A stretch of DNA of 20,686 nt from Oscillospiraceae bacterium. GTDB lineage: Bacteria; Bacillota; Clostridia; Oscillospirales; Acutalibacteraceae. The translations under genes were made by a program, and so were the position numbers. The notes under the pieces were generated by a model. The model was not told where the DNA came from and did no database searches. It was given only the letters and a program-made list of their open reading frames with translations. Positions 1 to 7,806 of the stretch are shown here, in pieces. The stretch lies in the NCBI GenBank assembly GCA_902797915.1, contig CADBUK010000167.1:1-20686 (forward strand), read 5' to 3'. How positions within the stretch are numbered: position 1 is the stretch's first letter; the number at the start of each line of letters is the position of its first letter.

Positions 1-239
1 TAATAAGGAATCTGCTTTTTCTTAATTGTATCCGAGGAGTAATCGCCCACGATTACGGTACCCTCGGTCGGCTTTTCCTCGTGCATAATCAGCTTTAAAA
101 AGGTTGACTTACCCGCACCTGAAGCGCCGACAACAAACACGAATTCGCCGTCCTCAATTTTAATGTTAACGTTCTTGAGGGCGGTTGTGTTTGAATTATT
201 GCCGTCATAAACCTTTGTTACATCACGAAATTCAATCAT
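1..239 (-). CDS. ftsE: Cell-division ABC ATPase FtsE (3' end outside window)
   Basis: Only the first 79 residues lie in the window. They begin MIEFRDVTKVY, as FtsE proteins usually do, and contain the Walker A loop GASGAGKST at residues 38-46 followed by FLKLIMHEEKPTEG, the FtsE form of this region. FtsE is the cytoplasmic ATPase that pairs with the membrane protein FtsX and, by known family biology, activates peptidoglycan hydrolases during division or elongation. The Walker B and signature motifs, and any ftsX gene, would lie to the left and cannot be seen. The start is supported by AGAGG about 8 bases upstream of the ATG. The gene has its own promoter (325-353) and a leader of about 80 bases with a hairpin. 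The FtsE call rests on N-terminal similarity; another ABC ATPase is possible but less likely. Confidence 0.85.
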   Translation of the reverse strand, partial: MIEFRDVTKVYDGNNSNTTALKNVNIKIEDGEFVFVVGASGAGKSTFLKLIMHEEKPTEGTVIVGDYSSDTIKKKQIPY

Positions 240-270
240 GATTTTTTTACCTCTTGTTTTTGAAATTCTG

Positions 271-302
271 TAAAATGCCGTTTCGCATAGTGGGGCATTT
301 TA
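271..302 (-). other. Hairpin in the ftsE leader
   Basis: TAAAATGCC (271-279) and GGCATTTTA (294-302) are perfectly complementary over nine bases around a 14-base loop. The structure lies inside the transcribed leader, between the inferred start site near 318 and the ribosome site near 250. No T-run follows on the minus strand, so it is not an obvious terminator. It may affect mRNA stability or translation; the role is unknown. Confidence 0.45.
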
Positions 303-324
303 AAGATGCTTATTATTAATCTAT

Positions 325-353
325 ATAATAACGCATATCAAAGCATAAATCAA
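325..353 (-). promoter_or_regulatory. Sigma-A-type promoter of ftsE
   Basis: Minus strand: TTGATT (353-348), a 17-base spacer, then TATTAT (330-325). Transcription would start near 318, about 80 bases before the ftsE ATG. Match is 4/6 at -35 and 5/6 at -10 with ideal spacing. Confidence 0.65.
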
Positions 354-427
354 GTTTTTGATGTTATTTTTTTGTAAATTATGTAACAAATTTGTAAAAA
401 GATAATTGCGCCGATTTGTATAAAGAA

Positions 428-456
428 ACGGCAACACTTACTAAAAGTGTTGCCGT
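428..456 (-). terminator. Terminator of the CdaR/PucR-type regulator
   Basis: ACGGCAACACTT (428-439) pairs perfectly with AAGTGTTGCCGT (445-456), a 12-bp stem with a 5-base loop. On the minus strand it starts 11 bases after the stop codon of the regulator and is followed by the T-rich TTCTTTAT. The T-run is interrupted, so termination may be incomplete. Confidence 0.75.
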
Positions 457-467
457 AAATTTTCAAA

Positions 468-1553
468 TTAGTATTTAACGGGGCTGGACTCAAGGTATTT
501 GTTAACCATAAGCGCAACCTTAAAGATAATTGCGTCGTCAAACTCCCTTAAATCAAGGCCTGTAATTTTCTTGATTTTTTCAAGACGGTAAACCAGCGTG
601 TTTCTGTGAACGAACAGCTTACGGCTGGTTTCGGAAACGTTAAGGTTGTTTTCAAAGAACTTCTGAATTGTAAACAGCGTTTCCTGGTCAAGCGAATCGA
701 TTGAGCCCTGCTTGAACACCTCTTTAAGATACATTTCACAAAGAGTTGTGGGAAGCTGATAAATAAGACGCGCAATACCGAGATTTTCATAGCTTGCGAT
801 ATTCTGCTCGGTGTCAAACACCTTGCCTACCTCAAGCGAAACCTGAGCCTCCTTGAACGAACGCGCCAAATCCTTTACGCCCGTTACGCAGGTGCCGATA
901 CCCACAACCGCCTTGCAGAAGAATTCGGTTGAAAGGGTGTCGCAGATTGAGCGTGCAAGCTTTTCCAAATCCTTCATCTCAACGTTGGAGCGAACCTCTT
1001 TTATAAGCGCAATATCGTTTTCGTTAATGTTGATAACAAAATCCTTTGTTTTATCGGGGAAGAAATTCTGGATAACGTCATAAACGGAAACGTCCGTTTT
1101 CTGCGGAACGCGGATGATGAAAACCACCCTTGTAGCGTCGTTATTAAAATGAAGCTCACGGCTCTTTATGTAAATATCGCCCGGAAGAATGTTGTTAAGA
1201 ATAACGTTTTTAACAAAATTTGCACGGTCAAACTTTTCATCATTATTTTGCTTAATCTGTGAAAAAGCAACCGCAATAATGTCTGAATAATGCTTGCTTA
1301 AATCGTCGGTGCCGTCAACAAAAACCGCATATTCGGGATGAAGCGAGCTGCCGAAAGCCTTATATGTGCAGCCGTCAACACAGGTCTGCATACCCGAGAA
1401 AACGCCCGCCGAAACAACGCCCTTACGGATTTCGCCGATTTGCCCGAGCTCTGAGCAGGCAATAACCGAGCCGCTTTCGTCAACAACGCCGATATTGCGG
1501 TCAATGGCGTCCCTCATCTGATTTACTATGCCCTGAAATAATCTGTTTGGCAT
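468..1553 (-). CDS. CdaR/PucR-family transcriptional regulator
   Basis: A 361-residue cytoplasmic protein. The N-terminal segment (FQGIVNQMRDAIDRNIGVVDESG and on to about residue 120) resembles the sugar-diacid recognition domain of CdaR-type proteins. The middle resembles the GGDEF-like CdaR region. The last 60 residues contain the family's diagnostic PucR helix-turn-helix (NLNVSETSRKLFVHRNTLVYRLEKI). Such proteins usually respond to a small carbon or nitrogen metabolite; the ligand here cannot be told. I chose the ATG at 1553 because GGGAGG lies eight bases before it. An in-frame ATG at 1559 is too close to that site, and a longer frame to 1589 would translate through it. The gene is monocistronic, with its own promoter (1624-1652) and terminator (428-456). 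No obvious target operon is adjacent; it may act elsewhere or on itself. Confidence 0.85.
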   Translation of the reverse strand: MPNRLFQGIVNQMRDAIDRNIGVVDESGSVIACSELGQIGEIRKGVVSAGVFSGMQTCVDGCTYKAFGSSLHPEYAVFVDGTDDLSKHYSDIIAVAFSQIKQNNDEKFDRANFVKNVILNNILPGDIYIKSRELHFNNDATRVVFIIRVPQKTDVSVYDVIQNFFPDKTKDFVININENDIALIKEVRSNVEMKDLEKLARSICDTLSTEFFCKAVVGIGTCVTGVKDLARSFKEAQVSLEVGKVFDTEQNIASYENLGIARLIYQLPTTLCEMYLKEVFKQGSIDSLDQETLFTIQKFFENNLNVSETSRKLFVHRNTLVYRLEKIKKITGLDLREFDDAIIFKVALMVNKYLESSPVKY

Positions 1554-1623
1554 ATCCATATCCTCCCTTGGCAAAGAATAATCAACCAAATTTATACAAA
1601 AGATAAACTAAACTCTTGTTGAT

Positions 1624-1652
1624 ATTATACAAGGGGGTTAAACAATTTGCAA
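1624..1652 (-). promoter_or_regulatory. Strong sigma-A promoter of the CdaR/PucR-type gene
   Basis: Minus strand: TTGCAA (1652-1647), a 17-base spacer, then a perfect TATAAT (1629-1624). Start site predicted near 1617, leaving a leader of about 64 bases before the ATG at 1553. Confidence 0.75.
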
Positions 1653-1721
1653 GCATTTTAACTAAATTCTTTATATTTTTTTGTTTAACTTGCATAAATA
1701 GTTGAAACCGTGCTGCCCGAC

Positions 1722-1755
1722 CACAATATATAGTGTTCCTATATTTGACATTGTG
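1722..1755. other. Imperfect palindrome between rsuA and the CdaR-type gene
   Basis: CACAAT/ATTGTG form the outer arms (1722-1727 and 1750-1755) and ATATAG/CTATAT the inner arms, with a 5-base bulge and a 5-base loop. It lies downstream of rsuA and about 70 bases upstream of the regulator's -35 box. No T-run follows on the minus strand, so it is a poor terminator for rsuA. It could be a binding site. The rest of the 223-base gap (1554-1776) shows only the promoter above. Confidence 0.3.
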
Positions 1756-1776
1756 ATTTTTTTAACAAAAATTTTG

Positions 1777-2493
1777 TCATTTTTCTGAAAAAATGAGGGC
1801 TAATTCGTCATTATTAATAAATCTGCACTGTCCGGGTGCGAGTGTGCCGTCAAGTTCAAGCGCGCCCATCTTTGTTCTTTTAAGCTCAAGCACCTTAATT
1901 CCGCGCGAGGCAAACATTCTTTTAACCTGATGGTACATTCCCTGCGAAATAACAACCTCAGCTGTTTTGCCGTCGCTGCTTATCGGTTTAAGCTTTGCGG
2001 GCAGGCACAGCTCTCCGCCGATTTCAACGCCCTGTTCAAACGCGGCAATATCCGAAGGCTGAACGGGCTTGTCCAAAACGGCAACGTACGTTTTTTCAAT
2101 GTGCTTTTTGGGGCTTAAAATATTGTGTGCAAATTCGCCGTCGTCAGTAATAAGCAGAAAGCCCGTTGTGTCCTTATCAAGCCTGCCCGCAGGAAAAAGC
2201 CCCCTGCGCCCGAACCCTTCGGGCAGAATGTCAAGCACGGTTTTTTCGCCCGTTTTACTGCCATCCGTTGATGAAATTACGCCCTGCGGCTTATTCATCA
2301 TTATATAAACATATTTATTATATTCAATTTTCCTGCCGCCGACCGTTATTACGTCCTGCTGCAAATCCGCCTTTTCGTCCGCAGATTTAACGGTAACTCC
2401 GTTTTTCTGCACCTGCTTTTGCTTTACAAGCGTTTTTGCCTCGCTTCTTGTAACGCTCAGCGCCGAGGCTATAATTTTATCAATTCTTTCCAT
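1777..2493 (-). CDS. rsuA: RsuA-type small-subunit rRNA pseudouridine synthase
   Basis: A 238-residue protein with the usual RsuA layout: an N-terminal S4 RNA-binding domain (residues 1-55, from MERIDKIIASALSVTRSEAK) and a pseudouridine synthase domain with the catalytic motif GRLDKDTTG at 103-111, Asp106 being the expected nucleophile. MMNKPQGVISS (65-75) and the late GMYHQVKRMFASRG motif also fit. Known members convert one uridine of 16S rRNA to pseudouridine; target choice here is inferred from the TTG form of the motif rather than the TSG of RluB. The start lies three bases after the upstream stop codon and has no good Shine-Dalgarno site, so translation is probably coupled to the DUF4830 gene. 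It is the last gene of the apparent six-gene operon; no clear terminator follows. Confidence 0.9.
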   Translation of the reverse strand: MERIDKIIASALSVTRSEAKTLVKQKQVQKNGVTVKSADEKADLQQDVITVGGRKIEYNKYVYIMMNKPQGVISSTDGSKTGEKTVLDILPEGFGRRGLFPAGRLDKDTTGFLLITDDGEFAHNILSPKKHIEKTYVAVLDKPVQPSDIAAFEQGVEIGGELCLPAKLKPISSDGKTAEVVISQGMYHQVKRMFASRGIKVLELKRTKMGALELDGTLAPGQCRFINNDELALIFSEK

Positions 2494-2496
2494 AAG

Positions 2497-2964
2497 CTAC
2501 TTTTTAAGCCCTTGCATAAACCCGTTGTCCGCAGAGGTTGAGCAAATGTCGCCGCCGATAAGCTCGCCGTCAAGCACAATCAGGTTTGCAAGGATATAAT
2601 CCTTATTTTCATAGGCAGGGTAATTAAGAATATTATAGGTATAAACCGTTACGGTTTTGCCCTTATACTTTTCCAAATCAAAGCCCTGCGATTTCTGGAT
2701 TTCGTTATATCTGGTATAGGTTTCGTTAAACTCCGCGGGAATTCTGACCTGCTTTTCCTCAAAGGTCGGGGAAAACTGCCAGCCGAGAGTTGTTAAATAA
2801 TCCGCCCTTTCCTGTTCCGTTGCAAGCAGAACGCTGCCCGCAGCGGGTCTGCTGCTTTCAACGTGGTTTGCAAAAAAGGTTACGGCAATAACAACAACGC
2901 CCGTAACAATCAGAATAAGCCCGAAAATTGTTTTAGGCTTCAGCCTTAAAGTAAACATCTTCAT
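2497..2964 (-). CDS. DUF4830-type membrane-anchored protein of unknown function
   Basis: A 155-residue protein with one N-terminal membrane segment (about residues 11-32, TIFGLILIVTGVVVIAVTFF) and an extracytoplasmic domain. The run YLTTLGWQFSP, then VRIPAEFNETYTRYNEIQKSQG, DLEKYKGKTVTVYTY and NYP matches my memory of DUF4830 proteins of Clostridia, whose function is unknown. I chose the ATG at 2964 because AGGG lies eight bases before it; an in-frame GTG nine bases upstream overlaps that site. It lies between hflX (48-base gap) and rsuA (3-base gap), which indicates co-transcription but does not suggest a role. Confidence 0.75.
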   Translation of the reverse strand: MKMFTLRLKPKTIFGLILIVTGVVVIAVTFFANHVESSRPAAGSVLLATEQERADYLTTLGWQFSPTFEEKQVRIPAEFNETYTRYNEIQKSQGFDLEKYKGKTVTVYTYNILNYPAYENKDYILANLIVLDGELIGGDICSTSADNGFMQGLKK

Positions 2965-3012
2965 AAAAATCACCCTGAAATAAAATCTTACAGGTAATTT
3001 TATGCGGGCTGC

Positions 3013-4278
3013 TTACAAAATATAATCCTTGATTTGATTTAAAAAGGAGATTTCGGCAAGGGCGTCAACCTCAATGCCGTTTTCCCTGTATTCCTGCGAA
3101 TATACAACGCCGTTTTCGTGCAGGGTGTTAATAATTGCGCCCTTTGAAAACGGGATTAAAAGGCGGACGCGGTGCCTCGTTTTAGGCAGGGCGTCCTCAA
3201 TTTTATTGAGCAATTCATCGAGCCCAAGCCCCGTTTTAGCGCTGATATGAACGTTATTGCCTATCAGCGCAAAATCAAGCACGTCGGGCACCAAATCGCA
3301 TTTGTTCAGCACGTTTATAATCGGCTTGCCGTCGCAGCCGAGGGAGGACAGCAGTTCGTTTGTAATCCTGATATGCTCGGCACATTCGGGGCTTGAAGCG
3401 TCGCAAACGTTAAGTATAACGTCAGCCCACAGCGCTTCCTCAAGCGTGGAGCGGAAGGCGTCAACAAGCTGATGCGGCAGCCTGCGCACAAGCCCTACGG
3501 TGTCAACAAGCATAATCTGTCTGCCGCTCGGGAGCGAGAGTTTTCTTGCCGTGGGGTCAAGCGTTGCAAACAGTTTGTCCTCCTCAAGCACGCCCGCCTG
3601 AGTGAGCTTGTTCATCAGGGTTGACTTGCCGACGTTTGTGTAGCCGACAATGGCAACGCATTCAACACCGTTTTTTTCACGCCGTTTGTGCATTGCAAGG
3701 CGGCGCGCCTTGATTTTTTCAAGGCTGTCGTTAAGGTACTGAATTCTGCGGCGGATATGGCGCCTGTCCGTTTCAAGCTTGGTTTCGCCGGGACCCCTCG
3801 TGCCGATACCGCCGCCAAGCCTTGAAAGGCTTGTGCCCTTGCCCGTCAGCCTCGGCAGTGAATACTGAAGCTGTGCAAGCTCAACCTGAATTTTACCCTC
3901 GGCAGACCTTGCGCGCTGAGCAAAAATATCCAAAATAAGCGTGGTGCGGTCAATAACGCGAACGTCCGCCGCGTCCTCAATATTACGAACCTGAACGGGC
4001 GTTAACTCGCCGTCAGCAATAATAACGTCAATATCGTTATTTTCGCAAAACTGTTTAATCTCCGCAAGTCTGCCGCTGCCGATATAGGTTGAAGCCACAA
4101 CGCTGTCGCGCTTCTGAAGCAGCATACCCTCCACCTCGGCGCCTGCGGTTTTGGCAAGCTCCGCAAGCTCGTCAAGCGAAAGCTCAGCGTTAAACTCGCC
4201 CGTATCAACGGAAATCAGCAGCGCCTTTTCGGGAGTGTTTTCGTTATTCGGTTTTTCCGTTTCAAATAATTCTGCCAT
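3013..4278 (-). CDS. hflX: Ribosome-associated GTPase HflX
   Basis: A 421-residue protein with the full HflX layout. The N-terminal nucleotide-binding-like domain (about 20-130) includes STYIGSGRLAEI. The glycine-rich signature GGGIGTRGPGETKLE is at 155-169, followed by a helical linker. The GTPase domain has G1 GYTNVGKST (212-220), G3 DTVG (259-262), G4 NKCD (325-328) and G5 SAK (346-348). HflX is known to bind the 50S subunit and split stalled or heat-damaged 70S ribosomes. All nucleotide-binding motifs are intact. No clear Shine-Dalgarno sequence precedes the ATG; instead a GC-rich hairpin (4293-4310) ends 14 bases upstream. Co-transcription with the cell-wall genes upstream is likely from strand and spacing. 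Confidence 0.95.
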   Translation of the reverse strand: MAELFETEKPNNENTPEKALLISVDTGEFNAELSLDELAELAKTAGAEVEGMLLQKRDSVVASTYIGSGRLAEIKQFCENNDIDVIIADGELTPVQVRNIEDAADVRVIDRTTLILDIFAQRARSAEGKIQVELAQLQYSLPRLTGKGTSLSRLGGGIGTRGPGETKLETDRRHIRRRIQYLNDSLEKIKARRLAMHKRREKNGVECVAIVGYTNVGKSTLMNKLTQAGVLEEDKLFATLDPTARKLSLPSGRQIMLVDTVGLVRRLPHQLVDAFRSTLEEALWADVILNVCDASSPECAEHIRITNELLSSLGCDGKPIINVLNKCDLVPDVLDFALIGNNVHISAKTGLGLDELLNKIEDALPKTRHRVRLLIPFSKGAIINTLHENGVVYSQEYRENGIEVDALAEISFLNQIKDYIL

Positions 4279-4292
4279 AAAATCAAATCAGA

Positions 4293-4310
4293 GGGGCGCA
4301 AAAGCGCCCC
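4293..4310 (-). other. GC-rich hairpin between the PBP gene and hflX
   Basis: GGGGCGC (4293-4299) and GCGCCCC (4304-4310) form a perfect 7-bp stem with a 4-base loop, placed 9 bases after the PBP stop. The minus strand continues TCTGATTTGATTTT, which is not a proper T-run. It could be a weak terminator or attenuator that sets the cell-wall genes apart from hflX and downstream genes, or a processing/stability element. Confidence 0.55.
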
Positions 4311-4318
4311 GTAATCAT

Positions 4319-5713
4319 TTAATCATTAACTATTGCCTGAAGAACCTTGTTTGCCATAGGTCCTGCGGTTTTTGAGCCTGAATTACCCTTTTCCGCAACA
4401 ACAACGAAGGCGTAAGGATTTTCAGGGTCGTCCATAAAGCCGACAAACCACGCGGTATTATGCGCGTCAACATTGTCAATCTGCGCCGTACCTGATTTAG
4501 CGCAGAGGTTTAAGCCCTTATAATTGCCGTCCCCGTACTGAGTTTCAACGTTATTGCGCATAAGGGTTTTCATCTGCGAGGCAGTGTCCGAGCTCATAAG
4601 CGGGGTGCTGCTTTGCTTAAAATCAATGCCGAGCGTTTTGCCCGCCTTGTCGGAAAAGCCCTCAACAAGATTAAAGCTGACCGCATTTCCGTCGTTTGCA
4701 ATGGCGCACATAAGCTGCAGCATTGCCGCAGGGCTAACTAACGTGTCGCCCTGACCGATACCCGTCCAGCCGACCGTGGTTGCGGGCTCTCCGCCCTTGA
4801 GGTAAAACCTGCCCTTTGAGGATTTAATGTTATCGTCAAAAACAACGGGGGTTGTAAGCCCGAGACCGTCAACGGTTTTTGCAAGCTTTTCGGAGCCAAG
4901 CTCAATTGCAAGCTCTGCATAAGCGGAGTTACAGCTTTTTGCAAGCGCCTGCTTAATGTCAACGCTGCCGTGCGAAGCGTTACAGATAATATTATCCTCC
5001 TCAACGTTATCAACCTCAAGCACCTTATCGCAATCCCAGCTGCGATTATAAAGCTCGCCGCCCATATTATCAAGCGCACAGATTGTGGTTACAAGCTTAA
5101 AGGTTGAGCCTGGGGTATATAATCCTGTTAAGAAACGGTTAATGTAAACGCCCTCATACTTTTCGTTTGTTTCCAAGTCTGACGGAACCTTGTTTACATC
5201 ATAGCTCGGGGTTGAAACCATACATACAATATCGCCCGTTTTATAGTTTGCAACCGCAATAGTGCCCTTATAATCTCCGAGGGCGTTATAAGCAATTCTG
5301 TTAATCTCACTGTCAATGGTCAGCGTTAAATCGTTGCCGCTTCCGTAACGCTCAATCGAATAAACGCCCGTAACAATATTATAACCGACAAGCTGCGACT
5401 TAAACGCCGTCTGAGCGCCGTTTGAAATAAAGCCCTTAGGGTCGCCGACTGCGTGCAGGGTTGCCATACGGATTGTTTTATCGTCGTTATAAACCCTTTC
5501 GCCGTCCTCCGTTTTTGAAAGGACTACGCCGTTGACGTCCTTAACGTCGCCCGCGGCGATGAGCTGGCCGTGGCTGTAAACGTGGCGGTTATAGGGCTTC
5601 ATAACCCACACGGAGCCTTCGGTAACAAGGCTGAAGGTTAAAAAGCCGAGACCGATAAGGAAAAGCGCGCATAGAATCCAGAGGAAAATTCCCCTTTTGG
5701 TAATCATTTTCAT
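4319..5713 (-). CDS. Class B penicillin-binding protein (PbpA/FtsI-type transpeptidase)
   Basis: A 464-residue protein with an N-terminal membrane anchor (about residues 9-31) and a D,D-transpeptidase domain outside the cell. Active-site motifs are complete: STFK at 203-206 (Ser203 nucleophile), SCN at 260-262 and KSGTAQ at 406-411. KSG is a normal variant in PBP2-like enzymes. The N-terminal part is short and has GQLIAAGDVKDVNGVVL where classic class B PBPs have the RGxIxDRxG motif, which resembles mycobacterial PbpA. It cross-links peptidoglycan made by its SEDS partner. The ATG overlaps the stop codon of the SEDS gene as ATGA, a sign of coupled translation in roughly equal amounts; an in-frame ATG two codons later is also possible. 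Confidence 0.92.
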   Translation of the reverse strand: MKMITKRGIFLWILCALFLIGLGFLTFSLVTEGSVWVMKPYNRHVYSHGQLIAAGDVKDVNGVVLSKTEDGERVYNDDKTIRMATLHAVGDPKGFISNGAQTAFKSQLVGYNIVTGVYSIERYGSGNDLTLTIDSEINRIAYNALGDYKGTIAVANYKTGDIVCMVSTPSYDVNKVPSDLETNEKYEGVYINRFLTGLYTPGSTFKLVTTICALDNMGGELYNRSWDCDKVLEVDNVEEDNIICNASHGSVDIKQALAKSCNSAYAELAIELGSEKLAKTVDGLGLTTPVVFDDNIKSSKGRFYLKGGEPATTVGWTGIGQGDTLVSPAAMLQLMCAIANDGNAVSFNLVEGFSDKAGKTLGIDFKQSSTPLMSSDTASQMKTLMRNNVETQYGDGNYKGLNLCAKSGTAQIDNVDAHNTAWFVGFMDDPENPYAFVVVAEKGNSGSKTAGPMANKVLQAIVND

Positions 5714-6990
5714 TTCCTGTCAGCACCTCCTTTTTTTACAGTGCCGAGATAGTTGTAGGTGCGTACGTCGGACGCCTTGATAAAGGCAAGCACGCCCCAG
5801 CAACACAGCATTGAGGAGCCGCCCTGACTGATGAACGGCAGCGTTACGCCAGTGAGCGGAAGCACGTCGGTAATACCGAAGATGTTAAGCGAGGTCTGGA
5901 AAAGCAGCATACCCGCGCCCGCAACGGCGGCAATTGAATAAAACGTTGAACGCGCCGCAATTGAATTAACAAGCGCGGAAACCGCAATTGCAACAAAAGA
6001 AAGCACCGTGATACAGGCAAAAATAAAGCCCCATTCCTCACAGATTACGCCGAAAATCAAATCGCTCGTGGAATAAGCAACGTTGCGCACGTTGCCGTTG
6101 CCGATACCAAGCCCCAGAAGACCGCCCGAGGCAAGACCGACGAGCGTTCTGGTCTGCTGCCAGCCGCTTGTGTTATAGTAATCCTTTTCCCAGATATGAC
6201 GGTAAACCGAAAAACGCGCGGTTACGTAGGATTTATACTTAATAACAATTCCCGCTCCGAGAACGGCGGAGGCAACTGCAAGAATTATGGTTTTGATATC
6301 GCCCGAAACCATAAACGCAATAATCAAAAACGTGATGAAAAACACCAGCGCCGTGCCGAAATCCTTAATCAGAATAAGCGTGCCAACGCAGGCAACCGCA
6401 AAGCCGATAAAGGCGAAAATGTTTTTACTTGTCTGAATTTTTTCAAGCGTTGCCGCACCGACAAAAATGAACGCAACCTTTACAAATTCACTTGGCTGAA
6501 TGGAAATGCCGCCGATTTCAATCCAGTTTCTTGCGCCGTTGATTGCCTTTGCAATAACGAGGTTAACAATAAGCAGCCCCACCGCCGCAATTGCAACGGG
6601 CAGGCGCAGTTTCATACATAAATCAACGTTGCCGAGCAGGAACACCAGCACGGTAAATACGATTATGCCCGCAATAACCATAAAGCACTGCTTGAACGCG
6701 GAGTCAGCGTTAATAGAGCCGATTGTGGCAATTCCGACGGAGGAAAGAAAAAACGCTATAAACTCAAGCTCAAAATTGCGCCTGTGCACCGCGGCATAAA
6801 AAATTACAACGTAAACCCATTCGGCAGCAATCAGAATAAGCATTGCAAAAAACGCCTTTGCCTGAAAGCCCTCCTCCCCCGAGGAAGCGGAAATAAAGCC
6901 GATTATCAGTTCAAAAAGTGAAAGAAAAATCAGCATTGCAAAATTGTTTATAGGCTTTATTTTGGGCAGCCTTTGCTTTTTAGCGCTCAT
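5710..6990 (-). CDS. SEDS peptidoglycan glycosyltransferase (FtsW/RodA/SpoVE family)
   Basis: A 426-residue polytopic membrane protein with about ten hydrophobic segments. Family motifs are visible: NGARNWIEIGGISIQPSEFVK (151-171), KDFGTALV (209-216), the periplasm-facing loop with Asp270 (WEKDYYNTSGWQQT, the likely catalytic Asp known from RodA/FtsW), ASGGLLGLGIGNG (287-299) and VLPLTGVTLPFISQGGSS near the end (376-393). SEDS proteins polymerise lipid II into glycan strands with a class B PBP, here encoded directly downstream with a 4-base overlap. GAGGTG, overlapping the upstream FHA stop codon, is the ribosome site. Whether it serves elongation (RodA), division (FtsW) or sporulation (SpoVE) cannot be decided; the FHA-SEDS-PBP order is most like mycobacterial fhaB-rodA-pbpA. 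Confidence 0.93.
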   Translation of the reverse strand: MSAKKQRLPKIKPINNFAMLIFLSLFELIIGFISASSGEEGFQAKAFFAMLILIAAEWVYVVIFYAAVHRRNFELEFIAFFLSSVGIATIGSINADSAFKQCFMVIAGIIVFTVLVFLLGNVDLCMKLRLPVAIAAVGLLIVNLVIAKAINGARNWIEIGGISIQPSEFVKVAFIFVGAATLEKIQTSKNIFAFIGFAVACVGTLILIKDFGTALVFFITFLIIAFMVSGDIKTIILAVASAVLGAGIVIKYKSYVTARFSVYRHIWEKDYYNTSGWQQTRTLVGLASGGLLGLGIGNGNVRNVAYSTSDLIFGVICEEWGFIFACITVLSFVAIAVSALVNSIAARSTFYSIAAVAGAGMLLFQTSLNIFGITDVLPLTGVTLPFISQGGSSMLCCWGVLAFIKASDVRTYNYLGTVKKGGADRK

Positions 6991-7000
6991 TTTTCACACC

Positions 7001-7771
7001 TCACTTTTCGTAGAAAATAAACACCCTGTCCCCGAAGGTAATTGTGTCCTCATCAAAAATAAGTCTGGTTTGGTTTATAAACCTGCCGTTAAGCTTCGTG
7101 CCGTTGTGCGAGTCCAAATCCGCAAGCGCAAAGCCTCGGGTGGTTTTATAAATTCTTGCATGCTCGGAGGATACCTTGTCTGACATAATTCTGATGTCGC
7201 AATTTTCGCCCCTGCCGATAAGCACGTCGTTTTTACGCAGGTAAACAGGCTTTCTTGTTGCCGCGTCAACAAGCACGGCATAGGCAACGTTTCTGCCCGC
7301 GGAAGCACCCGCAGGCTGTGCGTTTTGGGCTGAACGCCTGATTTGCTTTTTGGTGGCGGCTGAAATCGCCTCCGCACATTCAAACTTAAATTTTACCGTG
7401 CCGATTTCTATAACGTCGCCGTCCTCAATAACAGCCTTGCCCTCAATCTGCTTTCCGTTAACAAAAACGCCCGTGCGCGAAAAGGTGTCCGTTACCACCC
7501 AGTCGGAGCGTTTTTTTGCAATAACGGCGTGAAAACGCGCAACACCCGATTCGTCAAGCGAAATATCGTTTGACCTGGACTTGCCGATTGAGGTTTCCCA
7601 GTGGTTGATTTCAACTATTTCGCCGCTGCCCGCCCTGCGAAGCTGCGCCATTTTATGAACGCGCGGACGGTTTCTGAACAGCGAAATAACGCAGGTTAAT
7701 ATAACAATCAGCGCCGCAAGCGGCAAAACAAACCTCATTAAAGAGGTTAAGGATACTACTAAGCCTTCCAA
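7001..7771 (-). CDS. Membrane-anchored protein with two FHA domains
   Basis: A 256-residue protein with an N-terminal membrane segment (about 12-32) and two cytoplasmic forkhead-associated domains. The second (about 180-255) is canonical: LIGRGENCDI (Arg187), VSSEHA (Ser201, His204) and SHNGTKLNG (Asn223), the residues that bind phosphothreonine in this family. The first (about 58-131) has the fold outline but lost key residues: GKS for GRS, ARFHA for SRxHA, and TGVFVNG for NGTxVNG. The start is TTG at 7771, chosen because AAAGGAG lies seven bases before it; the next in-frame ATG (residue 12) cuts into the membrane segment and has no such site. It is the first gene of the operon, ten bases before the SEDS gene. 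It probably recruits a Ser/Thr-phosphorylated partner to the cell-wall machinery; no kinase or phosphatase gene is in the window. Confidence 0.88.
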   Translation of the reverse strand: MEGLVVSLTSLMRFVLPLAALIVILTCVISLFRNRPRVHKMAQLRRAGSGEIVEINHWETSIGKSRSNDISLDESGVARFHAVIAKKRSDWVVTDTFSRTGVFVNGKQIEGKAVIEDGDVIEIGTVKFKFECAEAISAATKKQIRRSAQNAQPAGASAGRNVAYAVLVDAATRKPVYLRKNDVLIGRGENCDIRIMSDKVSSEHARIYKTTRGFALADLDSHNGTKLNGRFINQTRLIFDEDTITFGDRVFIFYEK

Positions 7772-7806
7772 GGATTTGCTCCTTTCAACAGATAAATTAC
7801 ACTAAT

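Noticed and set aside
1757..1776. AACAAAAATTTTTGTCA-like AT palindrome as terminator of rsuA
   Set aside because: The stem is short and AT-only with almost no loop, and no T-run follows on the minus strand.
6196..6621. A 141-residue Asn/Arg-rich open frame opposite the SEDS gene
   Set aside because: Composition is typical of a reverse frame of a membrane protein gene; no start signal.
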